A stretch of 64,000 nt of DNA from Macrostomum hystrix (GCA_950097015.1 CATNEN010000034.1:4186001-4250000); one strand, 5' to 3'. Positions 34,274 through 46,483 are shown, numbered from the stretch's first letter. A program made the numbers and translations. The notes: generated by a model not told the origin, from the sequence alone.

Positions 34274-34514
34274 TTGTGATCTATTTGTTAGTTATTCTCT
34301 TACTGTTTGCAAGTTTCCTACTTTCTTGAGCTGTTTTATGTTGCCAAGCCGTGGCCACGGTGGAGTTGGTTTTATGGACTTGTGCCGGTTAGAGAGTTGA
34401 CGGCTGCTCAGCTGCCAAAGAGTTCCCTCAGAAAACAGGTGAGAACAATTTTAGTTGGCAAATTTTGAGTACAGCTGCGGAGCCATGGAACCATGGAACC
34501 AAGCAACTCAAGCA
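32624..34514. repeat. Segmental duplication, block B
   Basis: Direct-orientation partner of 18976-20919. Homology stops at actcaagca on the upstream side of both copies. Confidence 0.95.
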
Positions 34515-35154
34515 ATCAACAATGAAGATTTGTGTAGCACATCTGCGGAACACAAGCGCTTCAAATTCTTTATAAAACTTTAATTCTAACGTCTGCTTCT
34601 AGAACAATGCACGAGCTAAAACTTCTCCCAACCAAAAACATGCTGAGGCTCATTATTTTGCCAATTGCAGTGGAAGAAAGGCTTGTGAATGGAATTGTTG
34701 AAAAACGAAATAGGCTAAGAAGAACGAAATGGTTTAATGTTGATGAATCCCGCTAGGACAGGGTATTATAGGACCCCAGTTTAGAGTTTTTCGGGTGTTT
34801 TTTGTACGCTTCTTTACCCATTTTTTAGTGAAGCAGTTTTGGGCGACTTTGGCGTCACTCCAGTCCATGGACTGAACAGTTGTACGCAGCCTTCAGATGC
34901 GCCGCACAATAGCTACAGATTAGCCTCTTGGGCCGCTCTTTAGACCAGTCGGTTTTCATCTATCTAATCTCTCATTGACAAGTGCCAAATTGTAATCGCA
35001 GAAAACTGCGGTTTCTACTTTGGCAATTGCGTAAAATAAAACTACGCTTGCTGAACGAGGAATCCATAGATCTTAAGGTTGCGATTTCAGGGGCCGGTTC
35101 TTACCAGCTCTCTCGTAAAAAAGAAGTCGACGACCAAGCTGGACGGCATGACAG
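34515..35154. other. Intergenic DNA between duplicated gene B and a DIRS-like relic
   Basis: Contains a short SINE-B fragment (34855-34935). The rest has no coding signal. The part from about 35080 may be degraded 5' sequence of the DIRS-like element. Confidence 0.4.
34855..34935 (+). mobile_element. SINE-B fragment
   Basis: Carries cagtccatggactg and gcagccttcagatgcgccgc, the SINE-B 3' body, in plus orientation. Confidence 0.65.
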
Positions 35155-36744
35155 TTGGACAGTGGTTGGTTGGCCGGCAGCATCCTGCTTCAGATGCTTA
35201 AAGACACAGCGCCGCAGGTGACCAGCAAGGGCCAGGTGTACAGCACAACCGAGCAAGTCAAAGACTACGCCCAGTACGATGTCCAGGTGGCCGAGCTATT
35301 CGACAGATTCCCGGCGCACCGGGTGATCAGATTCGACCATGGCTAACGCCAGCACCGCGCAGCCAACAGCCTTCGCTGGGGCAAGGACTGCGCGCAGATG
35401 TCGATCAGGCACCTGCTCAGCATTAAGACGGACCATTACAACCAGACAGCCAAGCGAAATCAGCCTAGCAACAAGAGCCACGTCATGGGTCCGCGAACAT
35501 CCTCAGGCCGTGAGCTGTGCTTGTCCTTCAACAGCACCAACGGCTGCATGAGGAACAATTGCCGATTCCTCTGTGAGAGATTCAATTCAGACTACTGACA
35601 ACAGATAGAGAACCGGCTTGGCTCTACATCGACTGGCAGTCCAATTGTGATGGCACGTTCATGGAGCTGCACATCAGCCTTAAGGAGTGCGCCGCCCCGC
35701 TGGTTGCGATTCTGCAGCACCATGAAGCCTTCAGCGGCTGCTCGGTTGCGGTCTACACTGACAGCACCGCCGCCTGCGGCATCATTAACTCGGGCTCCGC
35801 CAAGCACCAAGGTATCGCCAACCTGCAGAAGCGCGTCGCCCTGACCTGCATTCAACGCGACATCATCGTCCACGCGCACCATGTGCCTGGCCGCTTCCAG
35901 CTGCTCGCCGACCCGCTGTCCAGAGCGCATGACCCCAGCCAGCTTGCCAACTTTCTGTTTCGCTTCTATGGCACCTGCTATGTGCCAACCAGCTTGCTTG
36001 CCTCCGCTTGATTGAGTTCTGCCTCTGCATAGCTCCCATCTTCTGTTTCAGGTCCGCCTCCTGTGGTCCCGGTTCCCGGCCTCCCCGCGCCGGCACGTCG
36101 ACTGCTCAGCCAAGGCTTCGCCAGCTCAACTCGCTCCGCCTACGCCAGCCAGTGCGCGGCGCCCGTCGGCTCCTCGGCGCCGCCCCAAGGAGCAAACAAG
36201 CGTTGCGGCCGGCCGACCTGCAGCGACTGCACGGCGTGCTGCGACCTAAAGAGCCCAGGGACTGCGCATTCTGGTGTGCCTGCATCGTGGGCTGGTGGGC
36301 CATGCTGCGGCGAGCCAACCTGTGCGTATCCGGCTGGTTCTATCCGCAGCGAGACCTCAGCACGAGCTGCATCCGGCCGTCAAGGGCCGGTCACTCTGCC
36401 CGGTCACCGCGCATCAGAAGCAACTGCACATTAACCGACCGCAGGACGCCCAGCATCACCTTTTCAGTACCCGAACCGGACGGTCCACCGTGCCGCTCTC
36501 CGCGCGCACCTTCGCGAGGCGCCTGTCCACAGCACTTCGACAGGCCGGGTTCGCAGAGCCAGCCAGGTTCTCTGGGCACTCGTTGCGTCGAGGTGGCGCT
36601 ACATCCGCGGTGGAGGCCGGCATCCCCATCGATTCAATCATGCGAGTCAGTGACTGGGCAAGTAGCGCTGTAGCGCGGTCCCTGCCGCAATCGGTTGAGC
36701 GCAGTGCGCCGCTGCGCCTGGCAACGCTCCTCCCCTCAACGTGA
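35155..36744 (+). pseudogene. Decayed DIRS-like tyrosine-recombinase retroelement
   Basis: Three element-type regions occur in order. (1) 35155-35598: a gag-like segment ending in a Cys-rich patch (CLSFNSTNGCMRNNCRFLC), with an in-frame stop at 35344. (2) 35640-36011: an RNase H of the DIRS kind (VAVYTDSTAACGIINSG, then HAHHVPGRFQLLADPLSRA). (3) about 36060-36744: a tyrosine recombinase whose C-terminal box is FSGHSLRRGGATSAVEAG followed by IMRVSDWASSAVARSL. The reverse transcriptase expected between (1) and (2) is missing and the recombinase is split across frames, so the copy is dead. Classification from these motifs; Ngaro-like relatives are not excluded. Confidence 0.75.
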
Positions 36745-36840
36745 CCTCCACCTCCAGTTTTGGGATTTTTGGACTCGTTTCGTCCGCTGCCTTTGTGGCC
36801 ACACCTGTGCCTCCCCTCTAGCTGCTTTCGGCCCCTGTTG

Positions 36841-37025
36841 GCTAAATTATAATGGGACAAAAATTCTTGGTAATCATGGGGGCGCCAAACCTCCTGGTGC
36901 ACATTTTACAGCAGGGTGGACTGAAGCGATGGAGAATGAAGTGCTTTCCTGAGCTAGGATCCGAACCTTCGACTTCTCGGTTAGTTAGAAGCCGAAAGCT
37001 CTAACCACGGTACTATAACCTAGGT
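36841..37025 (-). mobile_element. SINE-C, tRNA-derived, distantly related to SINE-B
   Basis: Minus-strand head TATAGTACCGTGGTTAGAGC with B box GGTTCGGATCC. The middle block GCACTTCATTCTCCATCGCT and CTGTAAAATGTGCACC is laid out like SINE-B but diverged. Only one copy is in the window. Confidence 0.65.
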
Positions 37026-37959
37026 GTTGCTAAAAACGGGCCATCCATTCGGCGTGCCTGTACGAGCGTATTGGCTCATAATTTATTGCGTGATTGCATT
37101 TCAGCTTGGATTTTTTTATTTGTCTCATGTACTTCTGAATTTCATCATTCCAGCATACATAAAAAAGCTAATAGTCGAAGTCAAAAGCGATTTCACTAAC
37201 ACAACAAATATATTTTCTTAATTCTGTTTCGATCTTTAAATAAACTCGAGCTGAAAACTAACAGTCTACACCGCTAAGAGTCGACAACTAATTATTTGTT
37301 CTGTCTACATTGATTGATGAATAAAAAATGTGTTGAGCAGTTAACGGTAAATTTTTAAACAGAAAAAAAATTCTATGCTATCTTTTTGAAATAATTTCCG
37401 CCACTTTGGTGGGTACAAAAAGTACTAATATTCCTATGGTATGGCAACGAAATTTCAAAACTAAAGAGAACATCTTTAGAAAAACTAAAGAATAAAATTG
37501 TTGCAACTAACACGAGATTGTAAAGTCTACCGAGAAGAAAACGAAATGACAATTTTTTTGGAAAAAATGATTCGTCAGCTAAGCCAACTGGTCTACGAAC
37601 GAGTATTGAAACGAATATTGAATCTGTTCGTCATAGTTTTACTAATCCGATGCTTGAGGCAACTTTTCGAAGTAAGACTTGATACTCCGCCAAGCTAAAA
37701 GAAGCAATCGAATTCCAAAGTTGCCTCTCACATTGCTGCTTAATGGAAATAGAACACAATGAACTTTTACTAGTGTTAGTACCACTACTAGTGCAAACTG
37801 AAAACTGAAACTGCTGCTGACTAACATATAGAGCGTAGCGTTTGTGTTGGAGAATGATTCTGTCTACATCACTAAGAAACACAGATCTATCTACTCGGAT
37901 CTAAAGTTCTCTATATATGTTAGAGATTGTCCAGTCTGTAACATTTTATCAGCTCGCGA
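37026..37959. other. AT-rich 3' flank of pyruvate carboxylase
   Basis: No gene or repeat recognised. It should hold the pyruvate carboxylase 3' UTR; no unambiguous polyadenylation signal chosen. Confidence 0.4.
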
Positions 37960-40900
37960 TCACTCGATATCCATCACCAGGTCGTTGCCCTCGACCTTGT
38001 CCTTGGCCTTGACAAAGACCGACTTGACCGTCCCGGCGATTGGCGCGGAGACAACCAGCTCCATCTTCATCGCGGACACCACCATCAGCGCCTGACCCTT
38101 CTCCACAGATTCTCCAACGCGCACCTTCACGGTCAGTATCTCGCCGGGCATCGGGGCGCCGATGGAGCCCTTGTTGCCGGGGTCGGCCTTCGGCCTGATT
38201 GTGATGTCCTTGGCTGCTTCGCGGTCGGTGACGTACACAACTCGCTGCTGTCCGTTCACCTCGAAGAAGCACTCTCGCTGGCCGCGCTTGTCCACTCCGG
38301 CTACGGCCAGCTGCTTCACGTACATCGTCTTGCCGCGTTCCAGCTGGATCTCGAGCTCCTCAGCGGTCTTCGGGCCCTGGAAGAAGACGCGGGTGTCCAG
38401 CTTCCACACCGGGCCGTAGAGCTGCCTGCAGGCCACGAACTGCTCGAACATGCGCGGATACAGAGCCGCACTTATCAGGTCCTTCTCCGAGATTTCATGC
38501 TCGCCAAACTTCTCCTGCAAGCGATGTTGCAGAGCTTCGAAGTCGAACGGAGGCAGGTCGGCGCCCGGCCTGCCGGTGAATTTCGGCGGACGGCCCTTCA
38601 GCACTGCAGCCGCCAGCTCAGGGGGGAAGCCACCGTACGGCTGTCCGATGTGTCCGTCGAAGAACTCAACCACTGAGGTCGGGAAAGACAGCTCAGAGGC
38701 GCGTTCAAGAACGTCCTCCGAGGACAGGTTGTTCTGCACCATGAACTGTGCCAGGTCGCCGACGATCTTCGAGCTGGGCGTCACCTTGATGATGTCGCCA
38801 AGAAGCAGGTTGGCTTCGGCGAATTTCTTCTTGACCAGCTCGAACTGGTCAGCCAGGCCCAGGCTGATCGACTGGAACTGCAGGTTGGTGTACTGCCCCC
38901 CAGGGATCTGGTTTTCGTACACGTCCGCATTGCCACTGCGCATTGTGGTGGTGCACTCAAAGTTGGCATACAACCGTCTGGCCAGCTCCCAGTAGGAGCT
39001 GTACTGCGACACATCCGCCAGCCTCAGGCCGCCGCCGTTGCCGCCAAGGCAGGAGACAAGAGCGCCCATCGACGGCTGCGAGGTGATGCCGCTCATCGAA
39101 TCGACGGCGGTGTCGATGATGTCGGCGCCGGCCTCGGCGCAGGCCAGGAGGGTGGCCACGCCGGCGCCGGCAGTGTCGTGGGTGTGGATGTGCAGCGGAT
39201 GATCAGGGAACTTGGCCTTCAGAGCCCGCACTAGCAGACGCGCACCGTCCGGTTTTAGGAGGCCGGCCATGTCCTTGATGGCCAGGATGTGCGCCCCCGC
39301 TTTGACCAGCTGCTCGGCGGTGTCCAGGTAGTACTGCAGGCTGTACTTCTCGGACCGGGTGACATCGCCAGTGTAGCAGACGGCGGCCTCCACAACTCCA
39401 CCGGCCTTGCGCACGGCGTCCATGCCCAGTTGCATGTTGGGTATGTAGTTGAGGCAGTCGAACACGCGGAAGATGTCCATGCCGGATTTGACGGCCTGCT
39501 CGCAGAACTTGTACACCACATTATCCGGATAGTTGGTGTAGCCAACGGCGTTGGCGCCGCGCAGCAGCATCTGGAAGGGAATGTTCGGGATCCGCTGGCG
39601 CAGCTCCTCCAGGCGCTCCCAGGGGCACTCGTGCAGGAAGCGCATGGCCACGTCGAAGGTGGCGCCGCCCCAGCACTCGAGTGAGAACAGATTCTCCATG
39701 CGCCTGGCCACGAAGGGCGCAATCTTGATTAGGTCATGAGTTCGAACGCGCGTGGCAAGCAGCGACTGGTGAGCGTCGCGCATCGTCGTGTCGGTGATCA
39801 GGACGCTCGGGTGGCGCAGGATGGCCCTGGCGAAGGCTTCGGGACCTTCATCAAGCAGAATTTGGCGCCAGCCGGCTGGTGGCAAAGTAGCTGAGGGGAT
39901 CGCAGCATAATTCGAGTGTTCGAGTGACAGGATTTAATCTGCTTAATTGATGCGATAATCCATCCGCGTGAGCGAATATTGACTACCTGTTAGCTACAGG
40001 TGAGCGATTATCTACCACTTAGCGAGGATTATCTACCTGTTAGCGAGGATTATCTACCACTTAGCGAGGATTATCTACCTGTTAGCGAGGATTATCTACC
40101 ACTTAGTGAGGATTATCTACCACTTAGCGAGGATTATCTACCACTTAGCGAGGATTATCTACCACTTAGCGAGGATTATCTACCACTTAGCGAGGATTAT
40201 CTACCACTTAGCGAGGATTATCTACCACTTAGCGAGGATTACCTACCACTTAGCGAGGATTATCTACCACTTAGCGAGGATTATCTACCACTTAGCGAGG
40301 ATTATCTACCTGTTAGCGAGGTTTATCTACCTTTTAGCGAGGATTATCTCCATTAAAGAAGATTAACAGACATTTCACGCAATTTACAACCACTTTACAG
40401 GGTTATCTATCTCCAAAGACAGCATTATTTTTATCTATCACCCACCGATGTACCTGTAGGTAGGTAAACTGGATTACTCACAATAGTCAATATCCGGCGC
40501 CATCGGATTCACCTCGGGAATGCGAATATCCTTGCTGACTATCGGAGTGGTTGGCCCGTTCACGAGAGTGTCGGCTGAAAAAAGTTCATACTTGATAATT
40601 AATATATATTATAGGAATAAGAAGGAAGGAAGAAAGGAACAAAGGAAGGAAGAAAGGAAGGAAGAATGGTAGGAAGGAAGGAAGGAAGGATGGAAGAAAG
40701 GAAGGAAGAATGGTAGGAAGGAAGGAAGGAAGGATGGATGGATGGAAGGAAGGAAGGAAGGAAGGATGGAAGGAAGGAAGGAAGGAAGGAAGGAAGGAAG
40801 GAAGGAAGGAAGTTGTAGAGACTAACCAATAAAGTACAGCAGCCGCTGGCCCCTGTTCTTGGAGGCCTTCTGTTTCACCAGCTGCGGGTTGCGGTCCAAG

Positions 40901-43900
40901 AAGCCGGTGCTGACGGGGCCCGAGAGGAACTCCGGGCAGTCCAGCAGGTTCCGCAGGAACGGAATGTTGGTCTTGACGCCGCGAATGCGAAATTCGCGCA
41001 GGCAGCGGTGCATTTTCACAATGCAGTCGTGAAAGTTGCTGGTGTGCACAATCACCTTGCACAGTAGGCTGTCATAGTAGGGCGAGATGATGGCGCCGGC
41101 GTAGGCGCTCGCGGAGTCCAGGCGGATGCCGATGCCAAGGCCGGGCCGGAAGTCCTCCAGGCGGCCGGAGTCGGGCTGGAAGCCCCGGCGCGGATCCTCG
41201 GTGGTGATGCGGCACTGCATGGCGAAGCCGTTGACCCTGATCGAGTCCTGGCTGAGGCCGAGCTGCGCCAGGGTGAAGCCCTCGGCCACGCGGATCTGGC
41301 GGGGGCATTGTTTAGGAGGGAGTGACTGAGTGACTGAGTGACTGAGTGACTGAGTGACTGAGTGACTGAGTGAATGGGTGGCTGAGTGACTGAGTGACTG
41401 AGTGACTGAGTGACTGAGGGTTCTGCATAAAGCTCAAGCATAAAAGCCAGACATTGCAGCCGGTGATCGGACTCACCTGCTTCTGCACAATATCAATGCC
41501 GGTGACCTCCTCGGTGGCGGTGTGCTCAACCTGGATGCGCGGATTGACCTCCATGAAGAAGTGCCGGCCGCTCTCCTGCTCGTAGAGGAACTCCACTGTG
41601 CCAGCGTTCTGGTAGCGCACGTGACGCATGAGCTTCACCGCGTCGGCGGCGATGGCTGCGGCCACGGCCTGGTCCAGGTAGGGCGCCGGAGCGATTTCCA
41701 CCACCTTCTGGTGGCGTCGCTGTACAGAGCAGTCACGCTCGTGCAGGTGAACGACATCGCCCTGGCTGTCGGCCAGGATTTGCACCTGCGGATATCCGTT
41801 GGCCATGAAGATTAGTTGTCTCAAATAATTATCTTCCTGGCTAATATTAGTTGGACCAGATGTACAACCAGTGGCCCTTCCAAAGGCTGTGTACAGATCT
41901 TCTGTCCGTGGACAGTGAGACCTCCACATTCGCCACATTTCTGGTACCCAGTTTACAGATCAGGTAAACTGAAGCGACGTGGAGTCAAGTGTATTGATTA
42001 AGACCATCAATTTACTTATTATCGGGATTAACAAGTCGCAGTCGGAGGGTCGAGTATAGAAATTCTGAGCTCACCTCAATGTGTCTCGCATTCTCAACGT
42101 ATCGCTCGACAAACATTGATCCATTTCCGAACGCGGCCAACGCCTCGGAGCTGGCCCGCTCGAACGACTCGGCGAGGTCCTCGGCCCGACGAACAATGCG
42201 CATGCCGCGACCGCCGCCGCCGAAGGCCGCCTTCAGGATGACTGGGAAGCCGTGCTCGGCGCAGAAGGCGGCAGCCGCTTCGGCGCTCTCGATTGGACCC
42301 GGCGAGCCCGGAACAACCGGCACACCAGCGGCGACGGAGGCTGCGCGAGCGAGCACCTGGTGGGGAGGTTGACAGGGAGGAATTAAGATGACGGAGAGTC
42401 AGGCGGAAGAGTGACTCTGTGTCTGGAGGAAGAGTGACTCTGTGTCAGGAGGAAGAGTGACCCTGTGTCTGGAGGAAGAGTGACTCTGTGTCTGGAGGAA
42501 GAGTGACCCTGTGTCAGGAGGGAGAGTGACCCTGTGTCTGGAGGAAGAGTGACCCTGTGTCTGGAGGAAGAGTGACTCTGTGTCAGGAGGAAGAGTGACT
42601 CTGTGTCAGGAGGGAGAGTGACTCTGTGTCAGGAGGGAGAGTGACTCTGTGTCTGGAGGAAGAGTGACCCTGTGTCTGGAGGAAGAGTGACTCTGTGTCT
42701 GGAGGAAGAGTGACCCTGTGTCTGGAGGAAGAGTGACCCTGTGTCAGGAGGGAGAGTGACCCTGTGTCTGGAGGAAGAGTGACCCTGTGTCTGGAGGAAG
42801 AGTGACTCTGTGTCAGGAGGAAGAGTGACTCTGTGTCAGGAGGGAGAGTGACTCTGTGTCAGGAGGGAGAGTGACCCTGTGTCAGTAGGAAGAGTGACCC
42901 TGTGTCTGGAGGAAGAGTGACCCTGTGTCTGGAGGAAGAGTGACCCTGTGTCAGGAGGAAGAGTGACTCTGTGTCAGGAGGGAGAGTGACTCTGTGTCAG
43001 GAGGGAGAGTGACTCTGTGTCTGGAGGAAGAGTGACTCTGTGTCAGGAGGAAGAGTGACCCTGTGTCAGGAGGGAGAGTGACCCTGTGTCAGGAGGAAGA
43101 GTGACCCTGTGTCTGGAGGAAGAGTGAGCTTTGTCAGGAGGGAGAGTGACTCTGTGTCAGGAGGGAGAGTGACTCTGTGTCAGGAGGGAGAGTGACCCTG
43201 TGTCTGGAGGAAGAGTGACCCTGTGTCAGGAGGGAGAGTGACTCTGTGTCAGGAGGGAGAGTGACTCTGTGTCAGGAGGGAGAGTGACCCTGTGTCAGGA
43301 GGAAGAGTGACCCTGTGTCTGGAGGAAGAGTGACCCTGTGTCAGGAGGGAGAGTGACCCTGTGTCAGGAGGGGGAGTGACCCTGTGTCAGGAGGGAGAGT
43401 GACCCTGTGTCAGGAGGATGAAGTCAGGCCCTGTGTCAGACTCGCCTTATCGCCTAGCAGGGCCACAGTCTCCGGTCGCGGGCCGATGAAAGCCAGTCCG
43501 GCGTCACAGCAGGCCTTGGCGAATTCGGCGCTCTCGGACAAGAATCCGTAGCCCGGATGCACAGCGTCGGCTCCGGTTTCCTTGGCAACCTGCACAATGG
43601 CCGGAATGTTCAGATAGGCCTGCACTGGCGGCAGACCCTTGCCGATGAGGTAGCACTCGTCGGCCATTGTGCGGTGCATGTGCATGGTGTCCACCTCGCT
43701 GTAGACGCCGATCGACCTGATGCCCAGCTCGCTGCAGGCTCGGTAGATTCGCATGGCGATCTCGCCACGGTTAGCTACCAGAATGCGCTTGAAGACGCGC
43801 TTCTGCTCGCCCGACAGCACAAACGACTGGAAGGTTTGGTAAGTCGAGTGGTGCGGCTCGCCAATGGACAGCTGGCTGTCGCTGCTCTCTCCTGAGCTGG

Positions 43901-43919
43901 CTGACTGGTTCGCGCTCAT
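37960..43919 (-). CDS. PC: Pyruvate carboxylase, complete
   Basis: Biotin enzyme converting pyruvate, bicarbonate and ATP to oxaloacetate (anaplerosis, gluconeogenesis), normally mitochondrial. Coding exons in transcript order: 43919-43446, 42356-42075, 41785-41477, 41295-40827, 40574-40482, 39890-37960; phases agree throughout, 1185 residues (human about 1178). Biotin carboxylase: [19 protein letters not shown], glycine-rich ATP loop [35 protein letters not shown]. Carboxyltransferase: [20 protein letters not shown], metal-binding [21 protein letters not shown]. Biotin carrier: SAMKMEL with the biotinylated lysine near the C-terminus. The first intron starts with GC instead of GT. The N-terminus ([16 protein letters not shown]) is Ser/Glu-rich, not a typical mitochondrial presequence. 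An acceptor 6 nt upstream of the ATG means another 5' exon may exist. Confidence 0.96.
40000..40355. repeat. 21-bp minisatellite in a PC intron
   Basis: About 17 copies of ttatctaccacttagcgagg + a, with occasional acctgtt variants. Lies in intron 39891-40481. Confidence 0.95.
40616..40813. repeat. GGAA-rich purine tract in a PC intron
   Basis: Pure purine/pyrimidine strand asymmetry, mostly gaag and gga tetramers. On the transcribed-sense (minus) strand this is a polypyrimidine run just upstream of exon 40574-40482. Confidence 0.9.
41317..41418. repeat. 8-bp repeat in a PC intron
   Basis: About 12 copies of gagtgact. It takes up much of the 181-bp intron 41296-41476. Confidence 0.9.
41846..42003 (-). 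mobile_element. Diverged SINE-B fragment in a PC intron
   Basis: Recognisable blocks ccagatgtacaacc, tccgtggacag, ctggtacccagtttacag and aaactgaagcg match the SINE-B body with many substitutions. The tRNA-like head is missing. Confidence 0.6.
42385..43432. repeat. 23-bp minisatellite in first PC intron
   Basis: About 45 copies of ggaggaagagtgaccctgtg + tct/tca. Variants (gaag/gaga, ctct/ccct, ctgg/cagg) are reshuffled, and a block of several units recurs near 42430 and 42670. Nearly all of the 1.09-kb GC-AG intron 42357-43445. Confidence 0.95.
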
Positions 43920-44118
43920 TTTGTGCTGCAAGGTGAAAGTGAAGCTTTAATTGCTTCTATTTTAAATGAAAATGTAATTAAAGCTAATCGGAGTTTCCCA
44001 TGAAATTACTAATTGACAGAAATCGTTGTTCCTGACAAAATACACCCCTATGTGTTGGGGTTCGCGGGTTTACATACAATATTACACCGAAAGCATTCTT
44101 CTATAATATTATTTGCCT

Positions 44119-44402
44119 GAGGGCTGCGGGCAATGGCACATCATTTGGTGACAGTAGACCCGCAGCCAGCGAGGAGGCCCATTCTGCCCATTTCGCTGAC
44201 TCCTGAGCACACACGCACGCAGGCAGTTGTACACAACTCACACAGTTGTGTACATATGCACTGACTTTCTTATCGTCAGACAGTTTAAAATTTCACTGTG
44301 CTTTGGAGGTTGGCCCTCAAGGGCTTAAAGTGCATGAAAAGCTGCGGTTCAGATGAATGTGACTTAGCCGCGGAATCGAGCTCAGGGCGACGGCGCTGTG
44401 GA
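44119..44402 (-). mobile_element. SINE-A copy upstream of PC
   Basis: Starts gggctgcgggcaatggcaca and runs to gaatcgagctcaggg. The tRNA-like A box is lost at the right end. Confidence 0.75.
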
Positions 44403-45589
44403 CCAGAAGTTAATGATGGAGATAATAGTCACTCGTTGAGGTTAGATAAAAATAAAAATAAGGGATTCGATTTTTGCAGTCGTTTGTTTTTTCAAAGTAC
44501 ACGTTGTACTTTGAGAATATATTATTCTATAAGCGTACATTAGAAACTAGGCGGTGCAAAGATCAGTACAAGGTCACACAAACCTTTCTGGTTGGTCCAA
44601 TTAAAACGGAGGCAAGTAATTCTCGTAGAATAATATTTTTAGGCTCCAATCGATTTGAGAACGGAAGCGCTTCTTGAAGGCTTAGAAACTGCTTCTTATA
44701 TAATATATTAGACGACACAGAGAACAGGTTATAAACGGAATTCAAAGTACAGTTAGTACTGAAATAGCCTAGAAAGACTGGGGACAGTTCTGGTTGGTCG
44801 GAATCTAATGCACACTCGCACTCTCCCCAAAGCGTACGTGTCCCTGGTACGTGCTGTTCCCAAATTCCCAATTCCCATCTACTAAATTGGAGGGGTGGGG
44901 GGAGAGAACAGGAGTGCGAGGGAGAGAGACATGGAAAACCGGCTGAAAACCGGATCGCTGCCTTAAAAAAGTGCATGTAGTTCGAACAGAATGTTCGCAT
45001 AAACTTGGCCGCATAAACAAATTGCTTACCTAAAAATATGCACCTTGTTTTCTGGAATCTGAAATGTTTGAATCGAAATAGAACTCTGTAGTTCTTTACC
45101 TGGGGCCACTCAACGAGTTATGGCAGTGTTTTGTTTCTCTCTCTGCATAGATGAGTAATATTTATGCGTGACAATGCCTGTGCCACTAGCCATGCTAGTA
45201 AAGAACTGGATCTGTCTAGTTGGCATATTTTTCTCAGGACGGACGACACTAGTTAATGAGCTCTCTGAGTTGTAGAGTACACAGCCAGTACGGGTAGCAT
45301 TAATCCAATCACAACGCACAAACACCGACCCTAAAGTGCCTTGCAGTGCTTTGCAGTATGCCATTACTATTTTTAGATATTGGTTTTGAATTCCGATTTT
45401 AAGTTTGTTAAAATTGAACTTTTTCTGATAAGATAATGCAAAAAACTCGAACTGTAGGCTTTAAGAAGCCTGAAAAACTACTGATATAGCTCGTATAGTT
45501 GGTAAATCGTGGGGTGAGCTTGTCAGCACTCTATGGTGAGCTGTGAGAACATGGTGAGCAGTGAGCACATTGTGAGCAGTGAGAATTTC
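44403..45589. other. Intergenic DNA upstream of PC, no gene seen
   Basis: Contains a small perfect hairpin caaagtac-acgtt-gtactttg near 44496. No coding signal. An untranslated first exon of PC could lie here. Confidence 0.4.
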
Positions 45590-46125
45590 CATTGTGGGAT
45601 TCTTTAGAATGGGATTCTTTAGAATGGGGTTCTTTAGAATGGGATTCTTTAGAATGGGATTCTTTAGAACGGGATTGTTTTGAATGGGATTCTTTAGAAT
45701 GGGATTCTTTAGAATGGGATTCTTTAGAATGGGATTCTTTAGAATGGGATTCTTTAGAATGGGATTCTTTAGAATGGGATTCTTTAGAATGGGATTCTTT
45801 AGAATGGGATTCTTTAGAATGGGATTCTTTAGAATGGGATTCTTTAGAATGGGATTCTTTAGAATGAGATTCTTTAGAATGGGGTTCTTTAGAATGGGGT
45901 TCTTTAGAATGGGATTCTTTAGAATGGGATTCTTTAGAATGGGATTCTTTAGAATGGGGTTCTTTAGAATGAGATTCTTTAGAATGGGGTTCTTTAGAAT
46001 GGGGTTCTTTAGAATGGGATTCTTTAGAATGAGATTCTTTAGAATGGGATTCTTTAGAATGGGATTCTTTAGAATGGGATTCTTTAGAATGGGATGATTT
46101 AGAATGAGATTCTTTAAAATGTGAT
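45590..46125. repeat. 15-bp minisatellite, about 35 copies
   Basis: Unit gggattctttagaat with rare gggg and gaga variants. Because 15 is a multiple of three, it stays open in several frames on both strands. Confidence 0.95.
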
Positions 46126-46483
46126 AAGAAGACAAAAGACGACAGATTTTTATCCCCCCCTCGAGACTTCACGGAAAGGCATCGGCTCCGAAGCAGCTTC
46201 AATTATAATCGTGGCCAGCCGCCTGAGCCTGACGTTTACAGCGCCAGGTGCTGTTATTTTCAGTTGACCGAATCGGGTTAAGCAATGCAGGATTCACATA
46301 TTACTTTCTCTCTCTAAATTCTATCACTTCCTGTGTGGAGCTACAGCTCATTAGGGAAGTGAAGTCGGTTTAAATAGAATAATCATTCTAATATAACAGC
46401 GACTTCTAGGGAACAACTTTGTGCAATATTTTGTACCTCCCACTTTCCCTGCTCGATGACTCGGTCTTAAAGTATATTTTTGC
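46126..46483. other. Spacer, nothing recognised
   Basis: No coding signal or repeat relationship noticed. Confidence 0.35.

Noticed and set aside
44496-44518. Perfect 8-bp hairpin near the SINE-A copy, considered as a transposon end or terminator
   Set aside because: Isolated, no matching partner or target duplication found.
45461-46202. ORFs of 223-224 residues (NPILK and SHSKE repeats)
   Set aside because: Frame-neutral 15-bp tandem repeat; no independent coding evidence.
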